Positions 46,636 through 54,402 of a DNA stretch of 64,000 nucleotides are shown here, piece after piece. The translations under genes were made by a program, and so were the position numbers. The stretch is from Paucibacter sp. B2R-40 (lineage in GTDB: Bacteria; Pseudomonadota; Gammaproteobacteria; Burkholderiales; Burkholderiaceae_C). Position 1 is the first letter of the stretch. Every line of letters begins with the position of its first letter. The DNA lies in NCBI RefSeq assembly GCF_025717555.1, contig NZ_JAJIRP010000001.1:682001-746000 (forward strand), in the 5' to 3' direction. A model generated the notes under the pieces. That model was not told where the DNA came from, searched no databases, and worked only from the letters and a program-made list of their open reading frames with translations.

Positions 46636-47395
46636 TGGGTGTTTCCCTTAGCCCGCCGGCTGCACTAATCTGCAGGCGTCGCAAATGCCTTCGACTATCC
46701 TTGAATGCGTTGCGTGCGTGCAGTAAATGCCAGTTGTCCCACAGCAAAATATCATTTTGCGCGTAACGAATACCCACTGCGTCTACAGCGAAGCGCGACT
46801 GCCAGTTCTTTTGCAATGCGACAACGACAGTATCATCGTTGTGCAATAGATTGTTGCAAGAAAATCGAACGATACGACCTAAACCGTGATCTTCGAGAAT
46901 TGGATGCTCGGTACGCAGGTCAAGCCCTTGGCGCCGGACGCCATCGGTAGTCTTCCATGAATACGTAGTTTTGAAGAGGTACTCACGTGTCTCCTCATCC
47001 AAAGCTTCAATCCATGGTTCAGTGGTCGCAATCGTGGTTTCTCCGCCTTCACCCGCTGCGGGTACCACACACCAAAGCATGATGTATCGCGGAGGGAGTT
47101 TTTTGAAGTCATAGCCCTCAGTGTGGGGAGTGAGGGGTTGATGGTTACCTGCGTGGTAGACATCGTCCATGCCCGGCTCAGGACGCACGTTCCCAACTAC
47201 TGCGCCGCCGTAGTTAGGAACAAAATTTCCAAATTCACGACCAAAGCGGATATAATCAAATCCAGTGGGGACATTAATGATTTGTACGTATCCATGTTCC
47301 TTAAGCAATGCCTGAGCGGTGTTATAAAGGTTTTCTGCAGTGAGGGGTTCATCGTCGAAATCCACCGCGGAAAGTATGCTGATCGGCGAATTCAT
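46622..47395 (-). CDS. TauD-like Fe(II)/2-oxoglutarate oxygenase
   Basis: 257 aa. The metal triad is visible as H-x-E in LTPHTEGYD and the distal His in LLHARNAF; the Arg-rich DSRRHLRRLQIS that follows supplies the 2-oxoglutarate contact. It belongs to the TauD/clavaminate synthase group, which hydroxylates, desaturates or epoxidises small amino-acid-like substrates. Coupled to the upstream gene by an ATGA overlap. Confidence 0.88.
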   Translation of the reverse strand: MNSPISILSAVDFDDEPLTAENLYNTAQALLKEHGYVQIINVPTGFDYIRFGREFGNFVPNYGGAVVGNVRPEPGMDDVYHAGNHQPLTPHTEGYDFKKLPPRYIMLWCVVPAAGEGGETTIATTEPWIEALDEETREYLFKTTYSWKTTDGVRRQGLDLRTEHPILEDHGLGRIVRFSCNNLLHNDDTVVVALQKNWQSRFAVDAVGIRYAQNDILLWDNWHLLHARNAFKDSRRHLRRLQISAAGGLRETPSGSR

Positions 47396-48738
47396 TGGAA
47401 TGTTCTCCCACGGGCACGCTCAATGAGGTCATCGAGTTCTTGGACCTGGTCTTGGTGCAAACGAGTGAGGTGTTTCTGGGGCACCGGGCTAAAATCGGCA
47501 TCGGCGTAGTTTCCACTGTTGTGAATAACTACCGATCCGACGCCCTCTAACAGTCCTCGAGCATGGGCAAGCCGAGTTCCGGTGGCAGCCATTAGCAACG
47601 AATGTTCCCGTAAGTGGCTCAAGTCGGCGGGCAGTCGGACGTCAGTTGAAGCGAGTCCGGTGCGTATTTCGTCATACATTCGCTCGCACTCGGCGCGGCT
47701 TACGACGATTCCAGTTCCGCCGTTATGAGCGATGTAGCCTTCCATCTCCTGCTGAGTAATAGGCGCGGACGTGTAGAACGTGGTGTCGATGCATTCGTCA
47801 GGGCGACTTGTTACAGCGGGAAAGTGTGGTGAGGCCGTTTGGCGAAATTGCCCATCGGCACTGCGTTGGTATTTTGGCAACCTCGCCCGGTCGAAACTGC
47901 CCGAGGTCAAATGTAGAACCATGTCTGGGGTGTCGAGCTGCTGGACAAGCAGGTAGCCCGGCCGAATCGGTGCGTTGGGCCAACGCCGGGCCCAGCCCCG
48001 GCTGTGTCCGATTAGCCCGAAAGCGCTGGAGACACTATGAGCGTGCCACCTATGGGCTTCCGGTGGAAACCGGTCAATCTCAATGAAAGCACGCAATTGA
48101 TCGGCGAGTACGTAATTGTCCAGAGCGAGAGTGAACCAAAGTCGTCGCTTTGACTTTGCAGGAGAAAGTCGATGTGCAGCGCTGGATACCAACTTCTTAA
48201 CCATATCGCGTGTCGAAGTCTCGACGGTCACAAGTGGGTTGAAAGCCCGCAGTAGGTCGTCGGAGGAGAGTGGGCCGTCCCACAACTTGGATTCAGCGGC
48301 GACTGGAACTACACAAACTATGTTCAGCGTGTCTGGAGTCGCCAGTGAGAACTCGTAAGCGCGATACACGGCCGCGCGCAATGCGGTTGCCTTGTTGCCT
48401 GACGATGCCGTGACGATGGTTATTGCCTCCCCAGTCCGGCGAGTGTGTTCGATCGCGCGGGCGACCATGAGGAGAGAAGGATTTGTTTTGGTCGTGCGGG
48501 TTCTTTCGAACCTGGACATATTTATCAGTATAGTTTCGATATCTAAACCGATGTTAATACTTGAGTAACTTATTGAAGACGCGGAAAAGTAACCTCTCAG
48601 TTGCTCGTCCAACTCGGGGAGGAAATTCGGGCTAAAAATAACATCTTGATTTTTATCTTTACTACCGACGTTTTCGTGCAACTGGGTGCAAATCGCATCA
48701 TAGTAATCCGATATTGGGTTATCAATAACTGTTGTCAT
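47392..48738 (-). CDS. Threonine-synthase/cysteine-synthase-like fold protein, first gene of the operon
   Basis: 448 aa. The start at 48738 (MTTVIDNPIS) has AAGGA eight bases upstream; the longer frame does not. RTTKTNPSLLMVARA and TIVTASSGNKATALRAAVY resemble the NPTGSFKDR and SSGN loops of fold-type II PLP enzymes. The usual Schiff-base Lys of the first loop is not in place, so it may be inactive, use another Lys or not bind PLP. Likely DUF6002-like. Function open. Confidence 0.6.
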   Translation of the reverse strand: MTTVIDNPISDYYDAICTQLHENVGSKDKNQDVIFSPNFLPELDEQLRGYFSASSISYSSINIGLDIETILINMSRFERTRTTKTNPSLLMVARAIEHTRRTGEAITIVTASSGNKATALRAAVYRAYEFSLATPDTLNIVCVVPVAAESKLWDGPLSSDDLLRAFNPLVTVETSTRDMVKKLVSSAAHRLSPAKSKRRLWFTLALDNYVLADQLRAFIEIDRFPPEAHRWHAHSVSSAFGLIGHSRGWARRWPNAPIRPGYLLVQQLDTPDMVLHLTSGSFDRARLPKYQRSADGQFRQTASPHFPAVTSRPDECIDTTFYTSAPITQQEMEGYIAHNGGTGIVVSRAECERMYDEIRTGLASTDVRLPADLSHLREHSLLMAATGTRLAHARGLLEGVGSVVIHNSGNYADADFSPVPQKHLTRLHQDQVQELDDLIERARGRTFQ

Positions 48739-49082
48739 AGTTTGCTTCCTTGGCATTAAGCGTGCCAAGGCTAAAGCGATTGTTTTCGCCTAGCACCATA
48801 GCCGCGAGATTATCGAACCAACGTGGACCGCTAGGGGTGAGAGAAATTTGAAATTAACATCTTGATTTCAATTTCACTTCGGAATCAATCCATTCAACGT
48901 CAATAGTGACACGGCCGCCAAAAAGCGTTGTCGGACAGAACCGGGCTTGCACATTCGTCTAGCGGAGTGATCGCTGTAGGATTTTTCCTACTGGATGATG
49001 CAGCGTCCATTTGCAGGCGAAGAAACCCCTTAGTCAGTTTTGCGCCGTTGCGAACCTCGGATTAGCGTAGTAGCGCGTTGAC
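48739..49082. promoter_or_regulatory. Likely promoter region of the leftward biosynthetic operon
   Basis: About 340 bases without a gene. It contains an imperfect inverted repeat (48842-48853 with 48864-48874, AT-rich, arms matching except one base) about 105 bases upstream of the first start, a plausible operator. No -35/-10 pair could be assigned with confidence. Confidence 0.4.
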
Positions 49083-49402
49083 CTGTATGGACAAGACATC
49101 AGACGCCTGCAGCTCGAGAAGGACCTGCTGAAGAAAGCGAACGAACTGCTAAAAAATGAACTAGGCATCGACCGGCGGCACCTGACGAATCGGGAGAAGG
49201 TGCAGCTGGTTGATGCCCTGAGACTGACCTGCATGCTTACAGATCTGCTCTGCGAAGTGGAACTGGCACGCCGCTCCTACTTCTACCATCGGGCCCGCCT
49301 GGGGGTAGTCGACAAGTACGCCGACGTACGCCAGACCATGACAGACATCTTCGAGCGCAACTATCGCTGCGACGGATATCGGCGGATCCACGCCTGCCTG
49401 AG
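49083..49402 (+). pseudogene. IS3-family transposase fragment
   Basis: One open frame with a leucine-rich OrfA-type tail (LQLEKDLLKKANELLKNELG) followed by OrfB-type helix-turn-helix sequence (REKVQLVDALR, SYFYHRARLG, YRCDGYRRIHACL). It stops being transposase-like at about 49402, where an inverted recombinase fragment begins. The DDE core is absent. Confidence 0.8.
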
Positions 49403-49924
49403 CGCCGATGGGGACGCTGAGCCGCAGTTCGCCGCGATGGGCCTTGGCACGGGCGGCCTCAAACATCCTTGTGCGCAGGACACCGAGCTCGAATTCGCTG
49501 ATGCTGCCCTTCATCCCCAGCAGCAGCCGGTCATTGGGGCGACAGGGATCGTAGACACCTTCGAGGTCAATGACACGGGCTTCTACAAGTCCACACAGCT
49601 CCAGCAGGTGGTGCCAGTCACGGCCGTTGCGCGCCAGGCGTGAGGCATCGAAGCACAGCACCGTGCCGACATCGCCAGCGCAGAGCCAGGCGACCAGCCG
49701 GTCAAAGCCAGGCCGCGCGACGGTCCCGCTGGCGGATCGCCCGAGGTCATCGTCAATGACTTCGATCTGTGTAAATCCGCGTCGGCGCGCCTCATCCACG
49801 AGGTCGTACTGCCTCCGCTTGCTCTCAAGGTTGGTCTGGACTTGCGACTGTGTGGACTGGCGCACGTACACCACGGCCCTTGCGGCGCAGTACCGCGTCG
49901 GGAAGCTGTTCAGTGTTGGCCATC
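49403..49924 (-). pseudogene. Serine recombinase fragment, frameshifted and truncated
   Basis: Resolvase-type catalytic domain: VVYVRQSTQSQVQTN with the nucleophile Ser, the DDDLGRSASG block, RLARNGRDWH and GMKGSISEFELG. A natural start at 49924 (MANTEQLPDAVLRRK) is one base out of frame with the rest; an extra G in the run at 49877-49879 explains it. The C-terminal part is lost at the IS3 junction. Confidence 0.8.
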
Positions 49925-50113
49925 ATCACCCCCTGCGGCCACGCCGGCGGCTTGCATGAGTAACGTCGCCAACTGAGCGATCACACTGCTCCGCTCGCTG
50001 TCGCTCAGGTCCAGCGTCACAGTGGACTCGAACGCCATGCTCAGTTGATGGGGCGCTCTGGGCTGTAGCGCGGGGGACGATGGCACGGTGGGTGCTTGGG
50101 AGACCTTGGTCAT
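49910..50113 (-). CDS. Small hypothetical protein preceding the recombinase
   Basis: 67 residues (MTKVSQAPTVPSSP start) with an ordered segment STVTLDLSDSERSSVIAQLA. It overlaps the recombinase start and probably belonged to the same element. Function unknown. Confidence 0.45.
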   Translation of the reverse strand: MTKVSQAPTVPSSPALQPRAPHQLSMAFESTVTLDLSDSERSSVIAQLATLLMQAAGVAAGGDDGQH

Positions 50114-50415
50114 GGGAATCCTCGCCGGTGGTTGAGACACCAGCGAAGCTTCGACCAAATCCGAGTTGAGACAGCAACAGACGTAATTCGACAAGGGCCC
50201 CGATACAGGCTCTCGGCTCACCCAGTTCCATGCCGGTGCAGGCTGCCGTGCTCAGCATCCAAGCTGGAGCCACGATGACATTACCTGGCGCCGTCTCGAC
50301 GTGAACGACTTCGCCGTCCGAGCGATGTTCGCTGTACTGACGCCTAACGCGCCGCCCGTACAGGGCATGCCATCGATAGACGATCTCAACTTCTTGCCCG
50401 ACATGGGCAGAATGG
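49926..50415 (-). pseudogene. 5'-truncated conserved accessory ORF of a recombinase element
   Basis: An open frame without a start reads HVGQEVEIVYRWHALYGRR, then VVHVETAPGNVIVAPAWML and ELRLLLSQLGF. It resembles accessory proteins found next to this recombinase type. It is cut at about 50415 by IS66 sequence, and overlaps the small gene 49910-50113 in another frame. Confidence 0.5.
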
Positions 50416-50629
50416 CCCAGTGATTGCGCTGGGGCGCTCGAACTGGCTCTTCGCCGGTAGCCTGCGAGCGGGCGAGAGGGCGGCAGCCGTGATGAGTTTG
50501 ATCCAGTCCGCCCAGCTCAATGGCGTGCAGCCGTGGGCTTACCTGAAGGACGTGCTAACCAGGCTGCCAACACAGCCGGCCAGCCGAGTAGCGGAGTTGC
50601 TGCCGTATCGCTGGATTCAGCCCGCGTAA
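50412..50629 (+). pseudogene. IS66-family transposase C-terminal fragment
   Basis: Reads PVIALGRSNWLFAGS, RAGERAAAVMSLIQSAQLNG and AYLKDVLTRLPT up to a stop: the C-terminal end of an IS66 TnpC transposase. The rest of the gene is missing. Confidence 0.88.
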
Positions 50630-50776
50630 CTCGGCCGGCCCTAAGCTGGGCGACTCGTCAAGATGACTTGACTGGACGCATACGGGGATCTGGAAAGCTT
50701 TGCACGCTGTTTCACAACGCATGCGGGTTGTCATTGCTGACCGCCGGCCTGCTGCGGGAGCGCGGCGCCCAGGCCC

Positions 50777-50925
50777 TACATAGTGGACAGCATGGTGTCG
50801 CCCTTCATCGGCGAACCATTATCCGAATGCATGGTCAGTTGATCGCGAGCGATGTCCTGACGCTCGCAAAAGTACCGCAACAACTCGCTGGCCTGCTCGG
50901 CCGCTCACGCCAACGATATCCTCGA
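50777..50925 (-). pseudogene. IS3-family OrfB core fragment
   Basis: Reads AEQASELLRYFCERQDIA then DQLTMHSDNGSPMKGDTML, the second Asp region of the DDE core, then an early stop. An in-frame stop upstream and a frame change at EDIVGV show decay. Confidence 0.75.
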
Positions 50926-51020
50926 AGTGCCGCCTCAACAGCAAAGCAAATGCTGCGAGGCGCCAACAGGAGGCTCATACCTGGATTGAACAATTCTCTA
51001 GACGCGGTGGATAAATGCCA

Positions 51021-51066
51021 AGTTAGCACTAACGTAACTAGTTAGCACTAACGTAACTAGTTAGCA
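51021..51066 (+). repeat. 19-bp tandem repeat, about 2.4 copies
   Basis: Two identical 19-bp units (AGTTAGCACTAACGTAACT at 51021-51039 and 51040-51058) and the first 8 bases of a third. Each unit contains the dyad GTTAG...CTAAC. May be a regulator-binding array or decayed element end. Confidence 0.85.
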
Positions 51067-51356
51067 AAACTACTTATTCTTGATTTAGCCGCAAGAACTC
51101 TTGAGCAGATGAGGGGCTGGTCTATGGATGGATTTCCTTGATGAAATCAAAATATATGTCGGGCAAAATTACTCATGAATCCATAAATATCCTTGTGAAG
51201 CTACGTCCCCCTAACTTGTTATTTGCGTGTAATTTTTTGCGCAATTACTATCTGCGTTGACGGATGGATAAATCGATCAAGGGGTCATTTCCCGAAGGAT
51301 CAATCACTCCATGCGTCCGCCGTATTCGCATGCGCGATGCGGCGTAGGTGACCCAT

Positions 51357-51373
51357 GATGGTCGTCGACCATC
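51357..51373. promoter_or_regulatory. Perfect 17-bp palindrome before the precursor gene
   Basis: GATGGTCG-T-CGACCATC, arms of 8 bp, ending 31 bases before the precursor start and followed by TTTT. Fits an operator; with so short a loop it is a poor RNA hairpin. Confidence 0.6.
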
Positions 51374-51404
51374 TTTTCTAATCCTTAACAAAGTGAGAAT
51401 TGAT

Positions 51405-51563
51405 ATGCAAAACGAAACGCAAGTCACGCAAGTCGAACAAGACCAAGAAATCGCCGACGTGCTCGGCATCACCGTACTCTCGCCTCTGGAAGAGTCAGCA
51501 GTTTCCGGCGGCGAGGTGCACATCCACCAAGGCAGCCAGCACGTGGACGTTAAGGCGTTCTGA
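51405..51563 (+). CDS. Putative RiPP/bacteriocin precursor with double-glycine leader
   Basis: 52 residues. The leader has the ITVLSPLEESAVSGG pattern typical of substrates of C39-peptidase exporters (hydrophobic positions and Glu before Gly-Gly). The predicted core after Gly-Gly is EVHIHQGSQHVDVKAF, 16 residues with three His, no Cys. Translation starts at 51405 after AAAGTGAGAA; an earlier in-frame start is weaker. Encoded just upstream of two oxygenases and the matching peptidase-exporter. Not a family I recognise. Confidence 0.75.
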   Translation: MQNETQVTQVEQDQEIADVLGITVLSPLEESAVSGGEVHIHQGSQHVDVKAF

Positions 51564-51616
51564 GCACGATCGGCGCGCCACCTACGCAGGGTGCACCCTG
51601 ACGGTGACCGAGTCAG

Positions 51617-51644
51617 GCCCGGCATCTTTTTCAAGATGCCGGGC
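51617..51644 (+). promoter_or_regulatory. Strong hairpin between precursor and first oxygenase gene
   Basis: A perfect 12-bp stem (51617-51628 with 51633-51644, loop TTTC) 54 bases after the precursor stop. No T run follows, so it is more likely a partial terminator or RNA-stabilising element, a common way to make precursor exceed modifying enzymes. Confidence 0.75.
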
Positions 51645-51678
51645 TACCCGAATATCCAAAACACAGCTAGGAAAAAGC

Positions 51679-52959
51679 GTGACCTACCAACTTGAGTCCT
51701 TCAGCGACGAGTGGTGGAGTGACTTCCTCCTCGAAACCAAGAACCTGAGCGCGCCAGCGGTGTTCGCGAAGGCCATCGAGCCAGATCGCATCGCCTTCTA
51801 CCAGCGGTCGGCATTGAACGTCGTCGCTACGCTATGTCGGCTTCGCACGGTGCAGTACGGCTTCCGCGCGTATGCTGACGGCCTCCTGCTCGATCGCGAT
51901 GGAATGGAGAGGGTCTACGACCAGCCGCCTTCGCCTGGCGAGAGTCTGGAGGCCTGGAGCCAGCGCACGTTCAAGGACAGAAAATTCGGCTTCATTATCA
52001 ATGCTGGCGAGAAGTTCGACGAGGCCTTCTCACAAGAAGTCGCACTTGCGATGGCCCCACTGCTGCGGCAAACTGGTATCCCGCGGGACGGAATACAGTT
52101 TACGCTTTTCATTGGCAACTACGACAAGACACCGCTTGGCATCCATCAGGATATCCGAGGGGAGAGCGTCACCCACTTCCACGTTGGCCCCGGCAGCAAG
52201 GTGATGTACGTTTGGGACAAGGAAGACTACCGCAAGTTGACCCACGAGGGTGGCCTGAAGCACCGTGACTTCAATGCGCTCAAGCCCTACGCGAGGCAAT
52301 TCAAAATCGAGGCTGGCGATCTGTTTTTCATGCCGGAAGGCACCTTCCACATTGGGGAGCAAGACAGCCTTTCGATCGGAATCACCGTCTGGCAATACAC
52401 CCACACCAACACGGACCTTGCCCGGGCGATGCTCAGACATGCGTGGACGCAGGTCCGCCCGATTGACGCAGACGCTATCGTCCACGACATCACGTCCCCG
52501 GACAACGGCGCCCACATCGACAACATCGTTCCCCCTCATACGGTGCCGCTTGAATATCGTCATCTCACCCTCGAGGGTCTGGTAAAAACGGCGTATGTGG
52601 ATTGGCGTCACATCCTATTTAGTAACGCCGGCTACCGTAATCCGCCGTTCGAACGCCAGCAACGCGAGGCATTTAGTCGTGACGACGAAGTGCAACTCGA
52701 TATGCCTTACAAGATACTCACACGCAGGATCGATGGTACCGGCAAGCTAATCGTATACGTCCGCGGACACCGGCTGGAAGTGAACGACCATCCTTGTTTG
52801 GTCGACCTCATTGAGCGCCTAAACGATGGTGAAGTTCATATCGTCGCAGACCTGCTGGCTCTACTCGACAAGGGTTGGAGCGACAAGGTAGGGCTGTACC
52901 TCCTTTCTGAGATTCACCTATACCGTGGTCTCGTCAAACGACAAGAGGCTGCAGCCTGA
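51679..52959 (+). CDS. Cupin/JmjC-type Fe(II)/2-oxoglutarate oxygenase 1
   Basis: 426 aa, GTG start at 51679 with an AGGA site; the longer frame runs through the precursor gene. The metal triad fits H156-x-D158 (LGIHQDIRG) with H224 (GTFHIGEQD) in a double-stranded beta-helix. Other segments: FTLFIGNYDKTPLG, VGPGSKVMYVWDKEDY and DLFFMPEG. The C-terminal 150 residues look like a separate winged-helix-type domain. Likely hydroxylates the precursor core. About 35-40% similar by eye to the next protein. Confidence 0.78.
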   Translation: MTYQLESFSDEWWSDFLLETKNLSAPAVFAKAIEPDRIAFYQRSALNVVATLCRLRTVQYGFRAYADGLLLDRDGMERVYDQPPSPGESLEAWSQRTFKDRKFGFIINAGEKFDEAFSQEVALAMAPLLRQTGIPRDGIQFTLFIGNYDKTPLGIHQDIRGESVTHFHVGPGSKVMYVWDKEDYRKLTHEGGLKHRDFNALKPYARQFKIEAGDLFFMPEGTFHIGEQDSLSIGITVWQYTHTNTDLARAMLRHAWTQVRPIDADAIVHDITSPDNGAHIDNIVPPHTVPLEYRHLTLEGLVKTAYVDWRHILFSNAGYRNPPFERQQREAFSRDDEVQLDMPYKILTRRIDGTGKLIVYVRGHRLEVNDHPCLVDLIERLNDGEVHIVADLLALLDKGWSDKVGLYLLSEIHLYRGLVKRQEAAA

Positions 52960-52995
52960 ACCTGCGTCTTGCGCGTCAATCCATCGGAGTAAAAC

Positions 52996-54351
52996 ATGAC
53001 GATCCACAATCAAGCCACAAGCCCCCTGGCGCTGTCGCGCCTTAAGCAACAGTTCGACGAGGCGTGGTGGGACGACTTCATGCGCAAGACGCACAACATG
53101 ACGGTGCCCGCCACAATCACCGACGGCCTCACGGCGGAACAGGCGCGACTCATGCGCCGGCTGGTGCTCGACATCCTAGCCGAGGTCTGCCAAGTGCATC
53201 GGCGGCGCTACGGCTATCGGCTGTGGATGGATGGCGAGCCGGTTGAGACCTTGGCCGAGCACTTCGCCCACCATCCGAAGCCGGGCGAGGACGTGCAGGC
53301 CTGGGTGCGACGCGCCTTCGGTGACCACAAGTTCGGGATCATTCTCAACCAGGGTGAGAAGTTCAGCGCCGAGCTCTCGCAAGCCGCCGCCATCATCCTC
53401 AAGCCCATCCTGGAGATGATCGGCATGCCCACCGAAGGCATCCTGTTCACGGTCTTCATCGGCAACTATGAAATGACGCCCCTAGGCATCCACAAGGACT
53501 TTGCCGGCAAGAGCGGGGTTCACTTCCACCTCGGCCCGGGGCCCAAGACCATGTACACCTGGGAAGATGAGGACTACAAGACGGCGCCCGTAGAGAGGCG
53601 GCAGAACAACATGAACGTGGCGGCACACCTGCCCACCGCGACGAAGCATACCTTTCACGAAGGCCAGTTCTACTTTATGCCGGAGAACAAATTCCACGTG
53701 GGCATGCAGGACGAGCTGTCCATTGGCATCGCGTGCTGGTTCAACAACCGCTGCGACTACGACTTTGTGGAGGAGTTGCTCAAGCATGTCATGACTGATC
53801 ACGTGCGACGTTCCGAGGGCATGCTCAAGGCGGACCGGAACCCGGTTGATGACACCACCACCGTGGATGCCGTCCTGTCACTGTTGACACTTGAGGACAA
53901 GGAAGACCTCGCGCTCAAGCCCTTGCTGCGCGGCATCTACCGTGACTTCCGCTATTGTCTGTTTAGCAACGCTGGTTTCCGCAACCGTCCTGTGCCCAAC
54001 CCAGTCGACATCGATATCGAACCGGGCGACGCCGTCCGCATCGACGAGCCCTACCGGCTGCTCTACCGTACGGGAGCGCAGCCCGGCCGGCACGATGTCT
54101 TCGTGCGCGGCACGCGGGTCTCGCTGCAGAACTTCGCAGGTCTGGATTGCGTCGTCGATCTCCTCAATAGCGGCACCATGGTTACTGTCGCCCAGTTGGC
54201 CGCGTTGCTGGACGACGCGCGGGCTGAGCGTAAGGTGTGCCACCTGCTCAAGGTGCTGCATAAGTACCGCGGCATCACGGTCGTCACAGAAAGCGTGCGC
54301 GATGCAGCAGTGGTGCCTGGCCGAGAGCGCGAACGCTCTGCGACGGTCTAA
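52996..54351 (+). CDS. Cupin/JmjC-type Fe(II)/2-oxoglutarate oxygenase 2
   Basis: 451 aa paralogue of the preceding protein. The same triad occurs at H166-x-D168 (LGIHKDFAG) and H234 (NKFHVGMQD), offset by exactly ten residues. Shared blocks include FTVFIGNYEMTPLG, LGPGPKTMYTWEDEDY, QFYFMPEN and the SNAGFRN segment in the C-terminal domain. GGAGT precedes the ATG. Acts presumably on the same peptide, at another position or in a complex. Confidence 0.78.
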   Translation: MTIHNQATSPLALSRLKQQFDEAWWDDFMRKTHNMTVPATITDGLTAEQARLMRRLVLDILAEVCQVHRRRYGYRLWMDGEPVETLAEHFAHHPKPGEDVQAWVRRAFGDHKFGIILNQGEKFSAELSQAAAIILKPILEMIGMPTEGILFTVFIGNYEMTPLGIHKDFAGKSGVHFHLGPGPKTMYTWEDEDYKTAPVERRQNNMNVAAHLPTATKHTFHEGQFYFMPENKFHVGMQDELSIGIACWFNNRCDYDFVEELLKHVMTDHVRRSEGMLKADRNPVDDTTTVDAVLSLLTLEDKEDLALKPLLRGIYRDFRYCLFSNAGFRNRPVPNPVDIDIEPGDAVRIDEPYRLLYRTGAQPGRHDVFVRGTRVSLQNFAGLDCVVDLLNSGTMVTVAQLAALLDDARAERKVCHLLKVLHKYRGITVVTESVRDAAVVPGRERERSATV

Positions 54352-54402
54352 GTACGACGATGCCGCCTCCCCTGTGTGTACCACCCTACTAGTCGCACCG
54401 TC

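Larger units (their letters stand above)
50926..51404. other. Upstream region of the RiPP operon
   Basis: About 480 bases without a supportable gene, separating IS remnants from the precursor gene. AT-richer than the surroundings. It contains the 19-bp tandem repeats and the palindrome listed separately, and must hold the operon promoter, whose boxes I could not fix. Confidence 0.5.

Noticed and set aside
51264-51347. 27-residue ORF (MDKSIKGSFPEG...) as a second RiPP precursor
   Set aside because: No ribosome-binding site, no Gly-Gly leader, and it covers regulatory-looking sequence.
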